DNA of 64,000 bases from Streptomyces spinoverrucosus (GCF_006539505.1 NZ_BJND01000041.1:37841-101840); one strand, 5' to 3'. Numbered from the stretch's first letter, positions 41,296-50,844 are shown. Notes: generated by a model from the letters alone, not told the origin. Made by a program: numbers and translations.

Positions 41296-43386
41296 ATGGG
41301 CATTCTCACTCTCCTGCGGAACGCATTCGGCCGCTCCCGCAAGGGCCGCAAGCCCGAGGCAGAGGGTGTCCCCACGCAGCCACAACCAACTCCCACCACG
41401 ACCTCGCCGGTCCCCGAGCCCCGCGAGGAGCACGACCTTGTGGCGGCGGCGTTCGACAGGGTGACGACCCCCCACCCAACCCCATCCCACCCACTTTCGG
41501 CCGCGTCGGGAGACCGGGAGGAACGGGGCGTCCCCTCCCAACTAGCCACTGCTGAGGAGCCGCCGCACTCGGAGCAGCGGACGGCGGAGGAGGAACTGAG
41601 GGTCACGGGGGAGCCGACGGTCGCCGGGGAGCCGACGGTCGCGGACGAACTGACGATCGCGGAAGAACTGACGGTCAGGGAGAAGACGGTCAGGGAGAAG
41701 CTGACGGTCGCAGGGGAGTCGACGGTCGCGGACGAACTGACGGTCGCGGAGAAGCTGACGGCCACTGGCGAGCCGGCGGCCACGGAGAAGCTGACGGCCA
41801 CGGAAGAGCCCGCGTCGGCTGCAGAGCCCGAGGTGGCGACCGAGACGCCGGTGGCCGGGGCAGGGGCGTCGACCGAGATGCCGGAGGCCGAGGCGGCGAC
41901 CGAGACGCCGGAGGCCGAGGGAGAGGCGAAGCCGGAGGCAGAGGCGAAGCCGGAGACGGACGCCGCGCCGGAGGCAGAGGCGACGACCGAGCCGGAGGCG
42001 ACCACGCCGACCGCACCGGAAGCGAACGCGACGACCGAGACGGACACGGAGCCGGAAGCCGCGACCGACACCGCGCCGGAGACCAAGGCCGACGCCGAGG
42101 TCGAGGCGCAGCCGGAGACCAAGCCCGAAGCCGAGGCGGCGGCCGAGCCCACCCCGCGGCCCGAGCCGGAGGCCAAGACCGACGCTGAGGTCGAGGCGGC
42201 GGCCGAGCCCACCCCGCAGCACGAGCGGGAGGCCGAGGCGCAGCCGCAGACCGAGCCCGAGGCCGAAGTCACGCCCGAAGCCGAGCCGGCCCCGGAGGTC
42301 GCGGCGAAGCCGCAGACCGCCACTGAGGCCGAGGCCCGCCCTGAGGCCACCACGCCGATCACCCCGGAAGCCGACCCGACGACCGAGGCGAACGCGGAAC
42401 CGACCCCGCAGGCCGACGCTGAGGTCGAGGCGGAGCCGGAGACCAAGCCCGAGCCCACCCCGGCCCCTGAAGCCCAAGCCACCCCCGAACCGGAGGCCGA
42501 CGCTGAGGTCCCGGCGAAGCCAGAGACCGAGCCGGTAGCCGAGGTCGCGGCGGAAGCTGTGGCGGCCGAGAGCCCCGCCCCGGTCGACTCAACCCAGCCG
42601 GAACCCGAGCCCGCGGCCGAGGCCGAGGCCGAGGCCGTAATCGAACCGGAACCCACCCCTGCCGCCGCACCCGCCAACGGCGAGGACACCCCACAGGGGC
42701 CACCCGCACCCGACAACGAAAGCCGCACGGGTGGTGCGGGTGGGCACAACCTTCCAGTACCCCCCACCCTCCGCACGGCCTACACCGCAGCCGCCACCAC
42801 CCTCAAGGCCCACAACACCCCCACCGCCACCAAGGTCTACCTCGTCCTCGACCGCTCCGCCTCCATGCGCCCGTACTACAAGGACGGCTCCGCCCAGGCC
42901 CTCGGCGAACAGACCCTCGCCCTCGCCGCCCACCTCGACCCCGAGGCAACGGTCCACGTCACCTTCTTCTCCACAGAACTCGACGGCACCGGCGAGCTCA
43001 CCCTCCCCGACCACGAGAACAAGATCGACACCCTCCACGCCTCCCTCGGCCGCATGGGCCGTACCAGCTACCACGTCGCCGTCGAGGACGTCCTCACCCA
43101 CCACGACAAGACCACCACCCCCACCACCCCCGCCCTCGTGATCTTCCAGACCGACGGCGCCCCCGACGCCAAAACCCCCGCCACCCAGGCCCTCACCAAC
43201 GCCGCGAAATCCCACCCCCACATCCACTTCGCCTTCGTCGCCTTCGGTGAACACGACAACAAGGCCTTCGATTACCTCCGCAAACTGAAGACCGACAACA
43301 CGTCCTTCTTCCACGCGGGCCCCACCCCGAAGGAACTCACCGACACCGAGTTCTACGAAGGCGTCCTCGCAAACTGGCGCCCATAG
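41296..43386 (+). CDS. vWA-domain protein with long acidic repeat region
   Basis: 696 aa. The N-terminus MGILTLLRNAFGRSRKGRK is shared with tellurium-resistance-type vWA proteins. Residues about 90-465 are almost entirely Glu/Ala/Pro/Thr/Val, first as decapeptides (ELTVAEKLTV-like), then as EAEA/EPT units; this must be disordered. The C-terminal residues about 485-695 are a vWA domain with MIDAS DRSASM, FQTDG and FAFVAFG, resembling TerF. No signal peptide. The repeats make length variation likely. A dedicated terminator follows. Confidence 0.8.
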   Translation: MGILTLLRNAFGRSRKGRKPEAEGVPTQPQPTPTTTSPVPEPREEHDLVAAAFDRVTTPHPTPSHPLSAASGDREERGVPSQLATAEEPPHSEQRTAEEELRVTGEPTVAGEPTVADELTIAEELTVREKTVREKLTVAGESTVADELTVAEKLTATGEPAATEKLTATEEPASAAEPEVATETPVAGAGASTEMPEAEAATETPEAEGEAKPEAEAKPETDAAPEAEATTEPEATTPTAPEANATTETDTEPEAATDTAPETKADAEVEAQPETKPEAEAAAEPTPRPEPEAKTDAEVEAAAEPTPQHEREAEAQPQTEPEAEVTPEAEPAPEVAAKPQTATEAEARPEATTPITPEADPTTEANAEPTPQADAEVEAEPETKPEPTPAPEAQATPEPEADAEVPAKPETEPVAEVAAEAVAAESPAPVDSTQPEPEPAAEAEAEAVIEPEPTPAAAPANGEDTPQGPPAPDNESRTGGAGGHNLPVPPTLRTAYTAAATTLKAHNTPTATKVYLVLDRSASMRPYYKDGSAQALGEQTLALAAHLDPEATVHVTFFSTELDGTGELTLPDHENKIDTLHASLGRMGRTSYHVAVEDVLTHHDKTTTPTTPALVIFQTDGAPDAKTPATQALTNAAKSHPHIHFAFVAFGEHDNKAFDYLRKLKTDNTSFFHAGPTPKELTDTEFYEGVLANWRP

Positions 43387-43409
43387 CGCCCGCAGAATCC
43401 CCCACCCCC

Positions 43410-43451
43410 GGCCGCCCGCTTCTCACCCCGTAAAACGGGAAGCGGGCGGCC
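43410..43451 (+). terminator. Terminator after vWA gene
   Basis: 13-bp perfect stem GGCCGCCCGCTTC (43410-43422 with 43439-43451) with an inner CCCGT/ACGGG stem in the 16-base loop. Confidence 0.85.
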
Positions 43452-43514
43452 CACCCATGTCGGCTACGATTTCAAGGTTCGTAAACAAACGCAGCGACCT
43501 GGGAGCAGCCCCCG

Positions 43515-45233
43515 ATGGCTCGACACCTCATCACCAGCGCCCTTCCGTACATCAACGGGATCAAGCACCTGGGCAACATGGTGGGGTCCATGCTCCCGGC
43601 AGACGTCTACTCCCGCTACCTCCGCCAGCGCGGCCACGACGTCCTCTACATCTGCGCCACCGACGAACACGGCACCCCCGCCGAACTCGCCGCCAAGGAG
43701 CAGGGCCTCCCGGTCGACGAGTTCTGCGCCCAGGCGCACGACGCCCAGAAGGCGGTCTACGACGGCTTCGCCCTCGCCTTCGACTACTTCGGCCGCAGCT
43801 CCAGCCCGCAGAACGTCGAGATCACCCAGCACTTCGCCCGCAAGCTCAACGAGAACGGTTTCGTCGAGGAGCGCGCGATCCGCCAGGTGTACAGCCCCAC
43901 CGACGGCCGCTTCCTCCCGGACCGCTACGTCGAGGGCACCTGCCCCCACTGCGGCTACGACAAGGCCCGCGGCGACCAGTGCGAGAACTGCACCCGCGTC
44001 CTCGACCCCACCGACCTGATCAACCCCCGCTCGGCGATCTCCGGCTCCACCGACCTGGAGGTCCGCGAGACCAAGCACCTCTTCCTCCTCCAGTCCAAGC
44101 TCCAGCACGAGGTCGAGGAGTGGGTCGCCCGCCACGAGGCCGACTGGCCCCAGCTGGCCTCCTCCATCGCCCGCAAGTGGCTGAACGAGGGCCTGCACGA
44201 CCGCGCCATCACCCGCGACCTGGACTGGGGCGTCCCGGTCCCCGCCGACACCTGGCCGGACCTCGCGGCCGAGGGCAAGGTCTTCTACGTCTGGTTCGAC
44301 GCGCCGATCGAGTACATCGGCGCGACGAAGGAGTGGTCGGACCTGGACCCGGAGAACCGGGACTGGAAGTCCTGGTGGTACGACGTGGACGACACCGTCC
44401 GCTACACCGAGTTCATGGCCAAGGACAACGTCCCCTTCCACACCGTGATGTTCCCAGCCACCGAGCTGGGCGTGCGCGAGCCGTGGAAGAAGGTCGACTA
44501 CGTCAAGGCCTTCAACTGGCTCACGTACTACGGCGGAAAGTTCTCCACCTCCCAAAAGCGCGGCGTCTTCACCGACCAGGCGCTCGAAATCCTCCCCGCC
44601 GACTACTGGCGCTACTTCCTGATCGCCAACGCCCCTGAGTCGGACGACGCGTCCTTCACCTGGGAGCACTTCACGGCGACGGTGAACAAGGACCTCGCCG
44701 ACACCCTCGGCAACTTCGTCAACCGCGTCCTGTCCTTCTCCAAGAAGCGCTTCGGCGAGGAGGTCCCGGCCGGCGGCGAGCCCGGCCCGGCGGAGGTGGC
44801 GCTGGGCGAGGAGATCGCCCGCCTGCTCGCGGAGTACGAGGAGCAGATGGAGGCCCTCCAGTTCCGCAAGGCCGCGGCCGCGCTGCGCGCGCTGTGGTCC
44901 GCGGGCAACTCCTACCTGGAGGAGAAGGCCCCCTGGCTGGAGATCAAGACCAACAAGGACGGCGCCGCCCTCACGCTCCGCACGGCGATGAACCTCATCC
45001 ACCTCTACGCGGTCGTCTCCGAGCCCTTCATCCCGGCCACGGCCGCCACCATGCGCTCGGTCTTCACCCTCCCCGACGACACGGCCCCCTGGGTCACCGA
45101 GCCCGAGGCGAAGTCCCTCACCTCGGTCCCGCCGGGCACCCCCTTCACCGTCCCCCCGGTCCTGTTCGCCAAGCTGACGGACGAGGACCTGGAGACGTAC
45201 AAGGAGCGCTTCGGCGGCGAAACAACCGCGTAA
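43515..45233 (+). CDS. metG: Methionyl-tRNA synthetase
   Basis: 572 aa from ATG 43515 with GGAG nine bases upstream. Class I enzyme: HIGH motif as HLGN (residues 18-21), zinc knuckle CPHCGYDKARGDQCENC, Met-pocket ALPYINGIKHLGN and FYVWFDAPIEYIGAT, and KMSKS motif as KFSTSQKRG. The variant signature motif is usual for this MetG type. The C-terminal anticodon domain ends ETYKERFGGET; no tRNA-binding extension. Essential for translation initiation and elongation. Confidence 0.95.
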   Translation: MARHLITSALPYINGIKHLGNMVGSMLPADVYSRYLRQRGHDVLYICATDEHGTPAELAAKEQGLPVDEFCAQAHDAQKAVYDGFALAFDYFGRSSSPQNVEITQHFARKLNENGFVEERAIRQVYSPTDGRFLPDRYVEGTCPHCGYDKARGDQCENCTRVLDPTDLINPRSAISGSTDLEVRETKHLFLLQSKLQHEVEEWVARHEADWPQLASSIARKWLNEGLHDRAITRDLDWGVPVPADTWPDLAAEGKVFYVWFDAPIEYIGATKEWSDLDPENRDWKSWWYDVDDTVRYTEFMAKDNVPFHTVMFPATELGVREPWKKVDYVKAFNWLTYYGGKFSTSQKRGVFTDQALEILPADYWRYFLIANAPESDDASFTWEHFTATVNKDLADTLGNFVNRVLSFSKKRFGEEVPAGGEPGPAEVALGEEIARLLAEYEEQMEALQFRKAAAALRALWSAGNSYLEEKAPWLEIKTNKDGAALTLRTAMNLIHLYAVVSEPFIPATAATMRSVFTLPDDTAPWVTEPEAKSLTSVPPGTPFTVPPVLFAKLTDEDLETYKERFGGETTA

Positions 45234-45271
45234 CAGCCCTTCTCGGACCCCTCACTCACCGGGTATACCTG

Positions 45272-45300
45272 GCCAAGATCACGTGACTTGCCAAGATCAC
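45272..45300 (+). repeat. Direct repeat upstream of PH-domain gene
   Basis: GCCAAGATCAC at 45272-45282 and 45290-45300, an 18-bp period, 26 bases before ATG 45326. Possible regulator site. Confidence 0.4.
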
Positions 45301-45325
45301 GGACACTGAGTGGGGGGGTCCATCC

Positions 45326-45691
45326 ATGGCACTGTTCGGAAACGCGCACAGCATCGATCCGGCGGCGGCGCAGCAGGACTACGCGCGTCTGCTGGGTCAG
45401 GGGGAGCAGGTGCACGCCGCGTACCTGCTGATCCGCGACACCATCCTGTTCACTGACCGCCGTCTGATCCTGGTCGACAAGCAGGGCATCACCGGCAAGA
45501 AGGTGGAGTACCACTCCATCCCGTACCGCAGCATCACGCACTTCGCCGTCGAGACCGCCGGCACCTTCGACCTCGACGCCGAACTGAAGATCTGGCTCTC
45601 CGGCTCCCAGACCCCGATCCAGAAGACCTTCACCAAGGGCGTCGACATCTACGAGGTACAGGCCATCCTGACGCAGTTCGTGGCGAGGTGA
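45326..45691 (+). CDS. Bacterial PH-domain protein
   Basis: 121 aa from ATG 45326 (GGGGGGG upstream). Single bacterial pleckstrin-homology-like domain: YLLIRDTILFTDRRLILVDKQGITGKKVEYHSIPYRSITHFAVETAG, then a C-terminal helix VDIYEVQAILTQFV. Cytosolic, no membrane helix. These domains assemble into oligomeric rings; role unknown. Confidence 0.85.
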   Translation: MALFGNAHSIDPAAAQQDYARLLGQGEQVHAAYLLIRDTILFTDRRLILVDKQGITGKKVEYHSIPYRSITHFAVETAGTFDLDAELKIWLSGSQTPIQKTFTKGVDIYEVQAILTQFVAR

Positions 45692-45698
45692 GCCGAGT

Positions 45699-45727
45699 GC
45701 GCCCGGGGTGCGGACCACCCCGGGCGC
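45699..45727. terminator. Bidirectional terminator between convergent genes
   Basis: 12-bp stem GCGCCCGGGGTG (45699-45710 with 45716-45727), 5-base loop, between the PH-domain gene and the leftward dioxygenase gene. Confidence 0.8.
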
Positions 45728-45746
45728 CCTCTGCCCTGCTCAGGGG

Positions 45747-46664
45747 CTAGGTGCCCGTGTTCGTCGCCTCCGGGTCCACGCCGACCGTGATGGTGGCGAG
45801 GACGCCCTTGGCGATGTCGTTCTTCTTGTACTTCAGCTTCAGCAGACCACCGGTCGTGCCGGACTGGTCGTAGATGGTGTCCTCGGTGAGCGTCGTGCGC
45901 TCGGTTGTCGAGGTCGAGTACGGCTCCACCTCCGCCGACGCCAGGACCGCCTCCTCGTCGAAGAAGAACTGACCCGTGTGGCAGGTGTTGCCGCCCTCGT
46001 AACCGGCGTCCGTCCAGGTGCCGCTCACATGCACCTTGGTGTGGATGTGCACGCAGCGGCCGCGGTACCAGCCCGGGAAGATGGTCCTGAAGGTGACGAA
46101 GCCCTGCTTGTCCGTGCGCCAGGTGCCGCGCAGGTAGCGCTCGTCGTCCGTCGGCTCCTCGTGCACGCCGCCGCCCGTACCGCCGCTCGGCGCGCCGGAC
46201 GGGGGCTCGCCGGTCGGGGTGCCGGTGGGGGTGCCCGAGGGGGCGTCCGTGGGCGGGGTGCCACCGCCGCCGGTCGACAGGCTCTCGTAGCCCGAGTAGA
46301 TGCCCAGCGCGTCGCAGTGCCAGATGTCCACGGCCGCGTTGCGCAGCGGCTTGCAAGTCTCGGAGTCGATCACCTTGATGCGGAGGGTGAGCGGGATGCC
46401 CTCCTTGTCCTCGGTGATGTCCTGGCGGATCTTGTCCGCGTCGATGTAGTAGGGGCCCTCGGTGGTCTCCGAGGTGAGCTGGTAGCAGGCCTCACCCGTG
46501 GCCGCCGTGCCCTGCTTCTTCTCACCCGCGAAGGCGCCCGCCGCGAGCGTGCCGCCGACGCCCACCGCCACGACCGCTCCACCCCCGGCGATCACGACCT
46601 TACGGCGGGTCAAGTCCCGTTTGTGTCGCGGGGAATGGCTCTTGGATTCCGTGTTCTCCGTCAT
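45747..46664 (-). CDS. Tat-exported intradiol-dioxygenase-like protein
   Basis: 305 aa from ATG 46664; a TAGCGT box 6-7 bases upstream suggests a leaderless start. Tat signal LTRRKVVIAGGGAVVAVGVGG. The beta-sandwich has the iron ligands Tyr (TEGPYY), Tyr (FPGWYRGR) and two His (VHIHTKV), plus DIWHCDALGIYSGY. Such exported proteins resemble protocatechuate 3,4-dioxygenase but many have unknown substrates. A Gly/Pro/Thr-rich insertion (about 35 residues) separates two parts of the domain. A paralogue lies at 53719-54570. Confidence 0.85.
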   Translation of the reverse strand: MTENTESKSHSPRHKRDLTRRKVVIAGGGAVVAVGVGGTLAAGAFAGEKKQGTAATGEACYQLTSETTEGPYYIDADKIRQDITEDKEGIPLTLRIKVIDSETCKPLRNAAVDIWHCDALGIYSGYESLSTGGGGTPPTDAPSGTPTGTPTGEPPSGAPSGGTGGGVHEEPTDDERYLRGTWRTDKQGFVTFRTIFPGWYRGRCVHIHTKVHVSGTWTDAGYEGGNTCHTGQFFFDEEAVLASAEVEPYSTSTTERTTLTEDTIYDQSGTTGGLLKLKYKKNDIAKGVLATITVGVDPEATNTGT

Positions 46665-46734
46665 GGGCGGGACGCTAGGGAGCGCACCTGTCAGCACCAT
46701 GAGTAAGAGCTGGGTGAGAGCCCTGCATACGAAA

Positions 46735-46766
46735 GCGGCCCGGAACCAACCCCGGTTCCGGGCCGC
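46735..46766 (-). terminator. Terminator of aspS
   Basis: 13-bp perfect stem GCGGCCCGGAACC (46735-46747 with 46754-46766), 6-base loop, just after the aspS stop. Confidence 0.85.
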
Positions 46767-46781
46767 CCGCGCTCGGCAGGG

Positions 46782-48545
46782 CTACTTCGGCTGCGGCTTG
46801 CGCACCGACAGGTGCAGCTCCTTCAGCCGGGCCTCCTCCAGCTCCGTCGGAGCGCCCATCATCAGGTCCTGCGCGTTGCCGTTGAGCGGGAACGCGATGG
46901 TCTCGCGGATGTTGGGCTCGTCGGCCAGCAGCATCACGATGCGGTCGACGCCGGGCGCGATGCCGCCGTGCGGCGGGGCGCCGAAGCGGAACGCGCGCAG
47001 CATGCCGGCGAACTTCTCCTCGACGGTCTCCCGGTCGTACCCGGCGATCTCGAAGGCCTTGAGCATGATGTCCGGCTCGTGGTTCCGGATCGCGCCGGAG
47101 GACAGCTCGACGCCGTTGCAGACGATGTCGTACTGCCAGCCCAGGATGTCCAGCGGGTCCTGGGTCTGAAGCGCCTCCAGGCCGCCCTGCGGCATGGAGA
47201 ACGGGTTGTGCGAGAAGTCGATCGCGCCGGTCTCCTCGTCCTTCTCGTACATCGGGAAGTCGACGATCCAGCAGAAGCGGAAGACGCCCTCCTCGAAGTG
47301 CCCGGCCCGCTTCGCGGCCTCGACGCGCACCGCGCCCATGATCTTCGAGACCTCGTCGAACTCGCCCGCGCCGAAGAACACGGCGTGCCCGGCGGCCAGC
47401 GAGAGGCGCTTGGTCAGCTCGGCGACGTTGTCCTCGGTCAGGAACTTCGCGATCGGGCCGGACAGCGTGCCATCCTCGCCGACCCGCACCCACGCAAGGC
47501 CCTTGGCGCCCAGCGTGATGGCGTACTCGCCGAGCTGGTCGAAGAACTTCCGGGGCTGCGAGGCGACGTCCGGCACCGGCAGCGCCCGCACGTGCTTGCC
47601 CGCGAACGCCTTGAACTCGGAGCCCTCGAAGATGTCGGTGATGTCCACCAGCTCCAGCTGGGCGCGCAGGTCCGGCTTGTCGGAGCCGTACTTCAGCATC
47701 GCCTCGCGGAACGGGATCCGCGGGAACGGGGACGTGACATGGTGGCCGTTACCGAACTCCTCGAACAGCTCGGTCATCAGCTTCTCGACCGGCTGGAAGA
47801 CGTCCTCCTGCTCGACGAAGGACATCTCGATGTCGAGCTGGTAGAACTCGCCCGGCGAACGGTCGGCCCGCGCGTCCTCGTCGCGGAAGCAGGGCGCGAT
47901 CTGGAAGTAGCGGTCGAAGCCGGAGATCATCAGCAGCTGCTTGAACTGCTGCGGGGCCTGGGGCAGGGCGTAGAACTTGCCCGGGTGCAGGCGGGACGGT
48001 ACGACGAAGTCGCGGGCGCCCTCGGGGGAGGTGGCGCTCAGGATCGGGGTCGCCATCTCGTTGAAGCCCAGCGCCGTCATCTTGTGCCGGATCGCCGAGA
48101 TGACCGCCGTACGCAGCATGATGTTGCGGTGCATGCGCTCGCGGCGCAGGTCCAGGAAGCGGTACTCCAGGCGCCGTTCCTCGTTGACCCCGTCCTCGGT
48201 GTTGATCGTGAAGGGTAGCGGCGCGGCCGCGCCCAGCACTTCGACCTCGCCGACCTCGATCTCGATCTCGCCGGTGGGCAGGTCGGGGTTGATGTTCTCG
48301 GTGCCACGGGAGACGACCTGGCCGTCGACCCGGACGACGGTCTCCTTGGAGAGCTTGTCCAGCGCCTCGTAGGCGGCCGTGTTCGGCCGGGCGACCAGCT
48401 GCGTGATGCCGTAGTGGTCGCGCAGATCGATGAAGAGGATGCCGCCCAGGTCGCGCCGATTGTGCAGCCAGCCACTCAGCCGGACGTCGGTGCCGACGTC
48501 AGAGGCGCGGAGCTCGCCGCAGGTGTGGGACCTGTACCGATGCAT
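46782..48545 (-). CDS. aspS: Aspartyl-tRNA synthetase
   Basis: 587 aa from ATG 48545. Bacterial-type class IIb enzyme: N-terminal OB-fold anticodon domain (GELRASDVGTDVRLSGWLHNRRDLGGILFIDLRDHYG), catalytic core with motif 2 (FRDEDARADRSPGEFYQLDIEMSFV), an inserted GAD domain (residues about 290-420) and motif 3 (GAPPHGGIAPGVDRIVMLL). Charges tRNA-Asp, and possibly tRNA-Asn if the cell uses the amidotransferase route. The parS site lies 27 bases upstream of the start. Confidence 0.95.
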   Translation of the reverse strand: MHRYRSHTCGELRASDVGTDVRLSGWLHNRRDLGGILFIDLRDHYGITQLVARPNTAAYEALDKLSKETVVRVDGQVVSRGTENINPDLPTGEIEIEVGEVEVLGAAAPLPFTINTEDGVNEERRLEYRFLDLRRERMHRNIMLRTAVISAIRHKMTALGFNEMATPILSATSPEGARDFVVPSRLHPGKFYALPQAPQQFKQLLMISGFDRYFQIAPCFRDEDARADRSPGEFYQLDIEMSFVEQEDVFQPVEKLMTELFEEFGNGHHVTSPFPRIPFREAMLKYGSDKPDLRAQLELVDITDIFEGSEFKAFAGKHVRALPVPDVASQPRKFFDQLGEYAITLGAKGLAWVRVGEDGTLSGPIAKFLTEDNVAELTKRLSLAAGHAVFFGAGEFDEVSKIMGAVRVEAAKRAGHFEEGVFRFCWIVDFPMYEKDEETGAIDFSHNPFSMPQGGLEALQTQDPLDILGWQYDIVCNGVELSSGAIRNHEPDIMLKAFEIAGYDRETVEEKFAGMLRAFRFGAPPHGGIAPGVDRIVMLLADEPNIRETIAFPLNGNAQDLMMGAPTELEEARLKELHLSVRKPQPK

Positions 48546-48571
48546 CGTCGTTCATCCAGCCTTCGCAGATC

Positions 48572-48597
48572 GGGGGTGTTTCACGTGAAACACCCCC
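48572..48597. other. parS: parS centromere site
   Basis: TGTTTCACGTGAAACA at 48577-48592 matches the conserved ParB-binding parS 16-mer exactly and sits inside a 26-bp perfect palindrome. In Streptomyces such sites cluster around oriC, so the window is probably origin-proximal. No second copy was noticed in the window. Confidence 0.93.
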
Positions 48598-48707
48598 AGA
48601 GTACCGGCCGCCCGCGAGGGCCTCTCCACGATTACCGGCGATGACGGGCGATGACCGGCGTGCGGCATCGGTGGCATCCTTCGATCAGCTCTTCTTAGAG
48701 TGGGGCA

Positions 48708-50834
48708 ATGCGCACTGGTGAGCCCCTGCCCGCCGTGGGGCAGGTCCTCGCCGCCCTCGCGACCGGCCTGTGGCATTGGAACACGGCCACGAAGCTGGTC
48801 ACGGTGGACGCCGAGGCCGCTCGGCTGCTCGGGCTGCCCGCCGAGCAGGCGACCATCACCGAGGCCCAGGCCAGGGCCCGGCTCCACCCCGTGGACTGGA
48901 ACGAGATCGTCAGCGTCGTCGGCCTCGCCGCCGCCGAGGACACGGTCGCCGAGGTACGGGTCCGGATCATGGACGAGCGGGGCCGGGTGATCCGTACCGT
49001 CCGGAGCCGCTCCAAGCCGAGCTACGACCACGAACGCCGGGCCTTCGAGCTGATCGGCACCCTCCAGGAGGTCACCGACCCCCCGCCGGGCACCCCGGCG
49101 AGCCGCCGTGCGGTCACCGGCGACTGGCGGCGCTCCCGGGAGGCGTTCCTGCTGGACGCGGGCCGGGCGCTGGCCGAGGCGCGCTCCACGGCGGAGGTGC
49201 TGCGGGTCGCGGCCGGACTGTCGATGCCGGGCTTCTCCCCGGACGGGCTCGCCGTCTTCGGTGTGGAGGGCGACCGGCTGACGATCATCGGCCACCACGG
49301 CCACCGGCCCGGCGACGAGGGTCCCTTCACGCACATGGCCCTGGCGACGGACTATCCGGCTGCGGAAGTCGTACGCACCGGCCGCGCCGTCTATCTCCCC
49401 TCGCCCGACCACTACAAGTCCCGCTACCCGCTCACCTGGCCGCTCGCCGAGCGGTTCGGCCGCCAGTCGTGGGCCTTTCTGCCGCTGACCGTCGCCGGGC
49501 GCACCATGGGCGCCTGGATGGCGGCCTTCGCCCATCCCGTCGGGTTCACACCGGATGAGCGCTCCGTGCTGACGACGGTCGCCCGGATGCTCGCGCAGGC
49601 CCTCACCCGGGCCGGCACCGCCGAGTCCGAGCGGGAGCTGACCGACGGCCTGCAACGGTCCATGCTGCCCACGCTGGGCCCCGAGATCCCCGGCATGAGC
49701 GTCGCCGCCCGGTACATCCCCACCGGCGGCGGGCTCCAGGTCGGCGGCGACTGGTACGACATGATCCCGCTGCCCAGCGGGCGGATCGCCCTCGTCATCG
49801 GGGACGTCCAGGGGCATGACGTGCGGGCGGCGGGCCTGATGGGCCAGCTGCGGATAGCCCTGCGCGCGTACGCGTCCGAGGGCCACCGCCCCGACGCCGT
49901 ACTGTCCCGCGCCTCCCGGTTCCTGCACGGCATCAGCACCACCGACGAGGACCCGGCCGACCTGCGCTTCGCGACCTGCCTGTACGTCGAGGCCGACCCG
50001 GAGACCGGCGTGCTGGACATCGCCCGCGCCGGGCACCCGGACCCGGCGATCCGGATGGCCGACGGCACGGTCCTGAAGCAACCGACGGCCGGCGGGCTGC
50101 CCCTCGGCATCGACCCGGACGCCGACTACCCCACCACGCAGCTGGTGCTCGAACCCGGCGAGACCATGCTGATCTGCACCGACGGCCTGATCGAGACCGG
50201 CGGACACGACCTGGAGACCGGCTGGGTGCGCATCCGCACCATCCTGGAGGAGCACAAGGGCGACCTGGAGGAACTCGCCGACTCCCTGGTCCAGGCCGTG
50301 CACGGGCCGTCCTCCCACCACACCACCGGCCCCCTCGCCGACCGGCGCGAGGACGACATCGCCGTACTGCTGCTGTGCCGGGAGCCCGAGGGCTGCGGCT
50401 GCGGCGACACCGTGACCGTATGGCCGAGAGTGCGGCGCACGATGCTGACGGTGGCCCAGGCCGAGCCCGAGCGGGTCGCCGTGGCCCGGCAGCAACTGCG
50501 CGAACTACTGCACGACTGGAGCTCCGCCGACCAGGTCGACTCGGCGGTGCTGCTGCTGTCCGAGACGCTCACCAACGTCCTCGTGCACACCGACACCGAC
50601 GCGCTGCTGGTCGCCGAAGTCGCGGGGGAGCCGGGCGCGCGGCGGATGCGGGTGGAGGTCACCGACGCCAGCGACGACCTGCCGCACAAGCGCCGGCCCG
50701 GGGAACTGGCGTCCTCCGGGCGCGGCCTGATGCTGATCGAACTGCTGGCGCACGCGTGGGGGGTGGATCCGCGGGGCGAGGGCAAGAGCATCTGGTTCGA
50801 GCTGCACGAGCCGGACGGGCAGCCGTCGGCATAG
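48708..50834 (+). CDS. PAS-GAF-PP2C(SpoIIE)-HATPase regulatory protein
   Basis: 708 aa; TAGAGT at 48696-48701 six bases before ATG predicts a leaderless mRNA. Order: PAS-like (about 10-118), GAF (about 135-300, LAEARSTAEVLRVAAGL and FLPLTVAGRTMGAW), PP2C/SpoIIE phosphatase (about 320-545, LQVGGDWYDMIPLPSG, IGDVQGHDV, REDDIAVLLL) and C-terminal HATPase_c anti-sigma module (about 570-700, LSETLTNVLVHT, SSGRGLMLIELLAHAWG). Such fusions control anti-anti-sigma phosphorylation from one polypeptide. The upstream neighbour is the parS site. Confidence 0.9.
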   Translation: MRTGEPLPAVGQVLAALATGLWHWNTATKLVTVDAEAARLLGLPAEQATITEAQARARLHPVDWNEIVSVVGLAAAEDTVAEVRVRIMDERGRVIRTVRSRSKPSYDHERRAFELIGTLQEVTDPPPGTPASRRAVTGDWRRSREAFLLDAGRALAEARSTAEVLRVAAGLSMPGFSPDGLAVFGVEGDRLTIIGHHGHRPGDEGPFTHMALATDYPAAEVVRTGRAVYLPSPDHYKSRYPLTWPLAERFGRQSWAFLPLTVAGRTMGAWMAAFAHPVGFTPDERSVLTTVARMLAQALTRAGTAESERELTDGLQRSMLPTLGPEIPGMSVAARYIPTGGGLQVGGDWYDMIPLPSGRIALVIGDVQGHDVRAAGLMGQLRIALRAYASEGHRPDAVLSRASRFLHGISTTDEDPADLRFATCLYVEADPETGVLDIARAGHPDPAIRMADGTVLKQPTAGGLPLGIDPDADYPTTQLVLEPGETMLICTDGLIETGGHDLETGWVRIRTILEEHKGDLEELADSLVQAVHGPSSHHTTGPLADRREDDIAVLLLCREPEGCGCGDTVTVWPRVRRTMLTVAQAEPERVAVARQQLRELLHDWSSADQVDSAVLLLSETLTNVLVHTDTDALLVAEVAGEPGARRMRVEVTDASDDLPHKRRPGELASSGRGLMLIELLAHAWGVDPRGEGKSIWFELHEPDGQPSA

Positions 50835-50844
50835 CGGGGCCTGG

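Noticed and set aside
41271..42776. Minus-strand Ser/Ala/Gly-rich 501-codon frame that looks like a repetitive surface protein
   Set aside because: It is the complement of the Glu/Ala/Pro repeat arm of the vWA gene; the plus strand has the start and a real vWA domain in frame.
48552..50495. Minus-strand 647-codon frame through parS
   Set aside because: Antisense to the PAS-GAF-PP2C-ATPase gene; the FHVKH peptide in it is just the translated parS.
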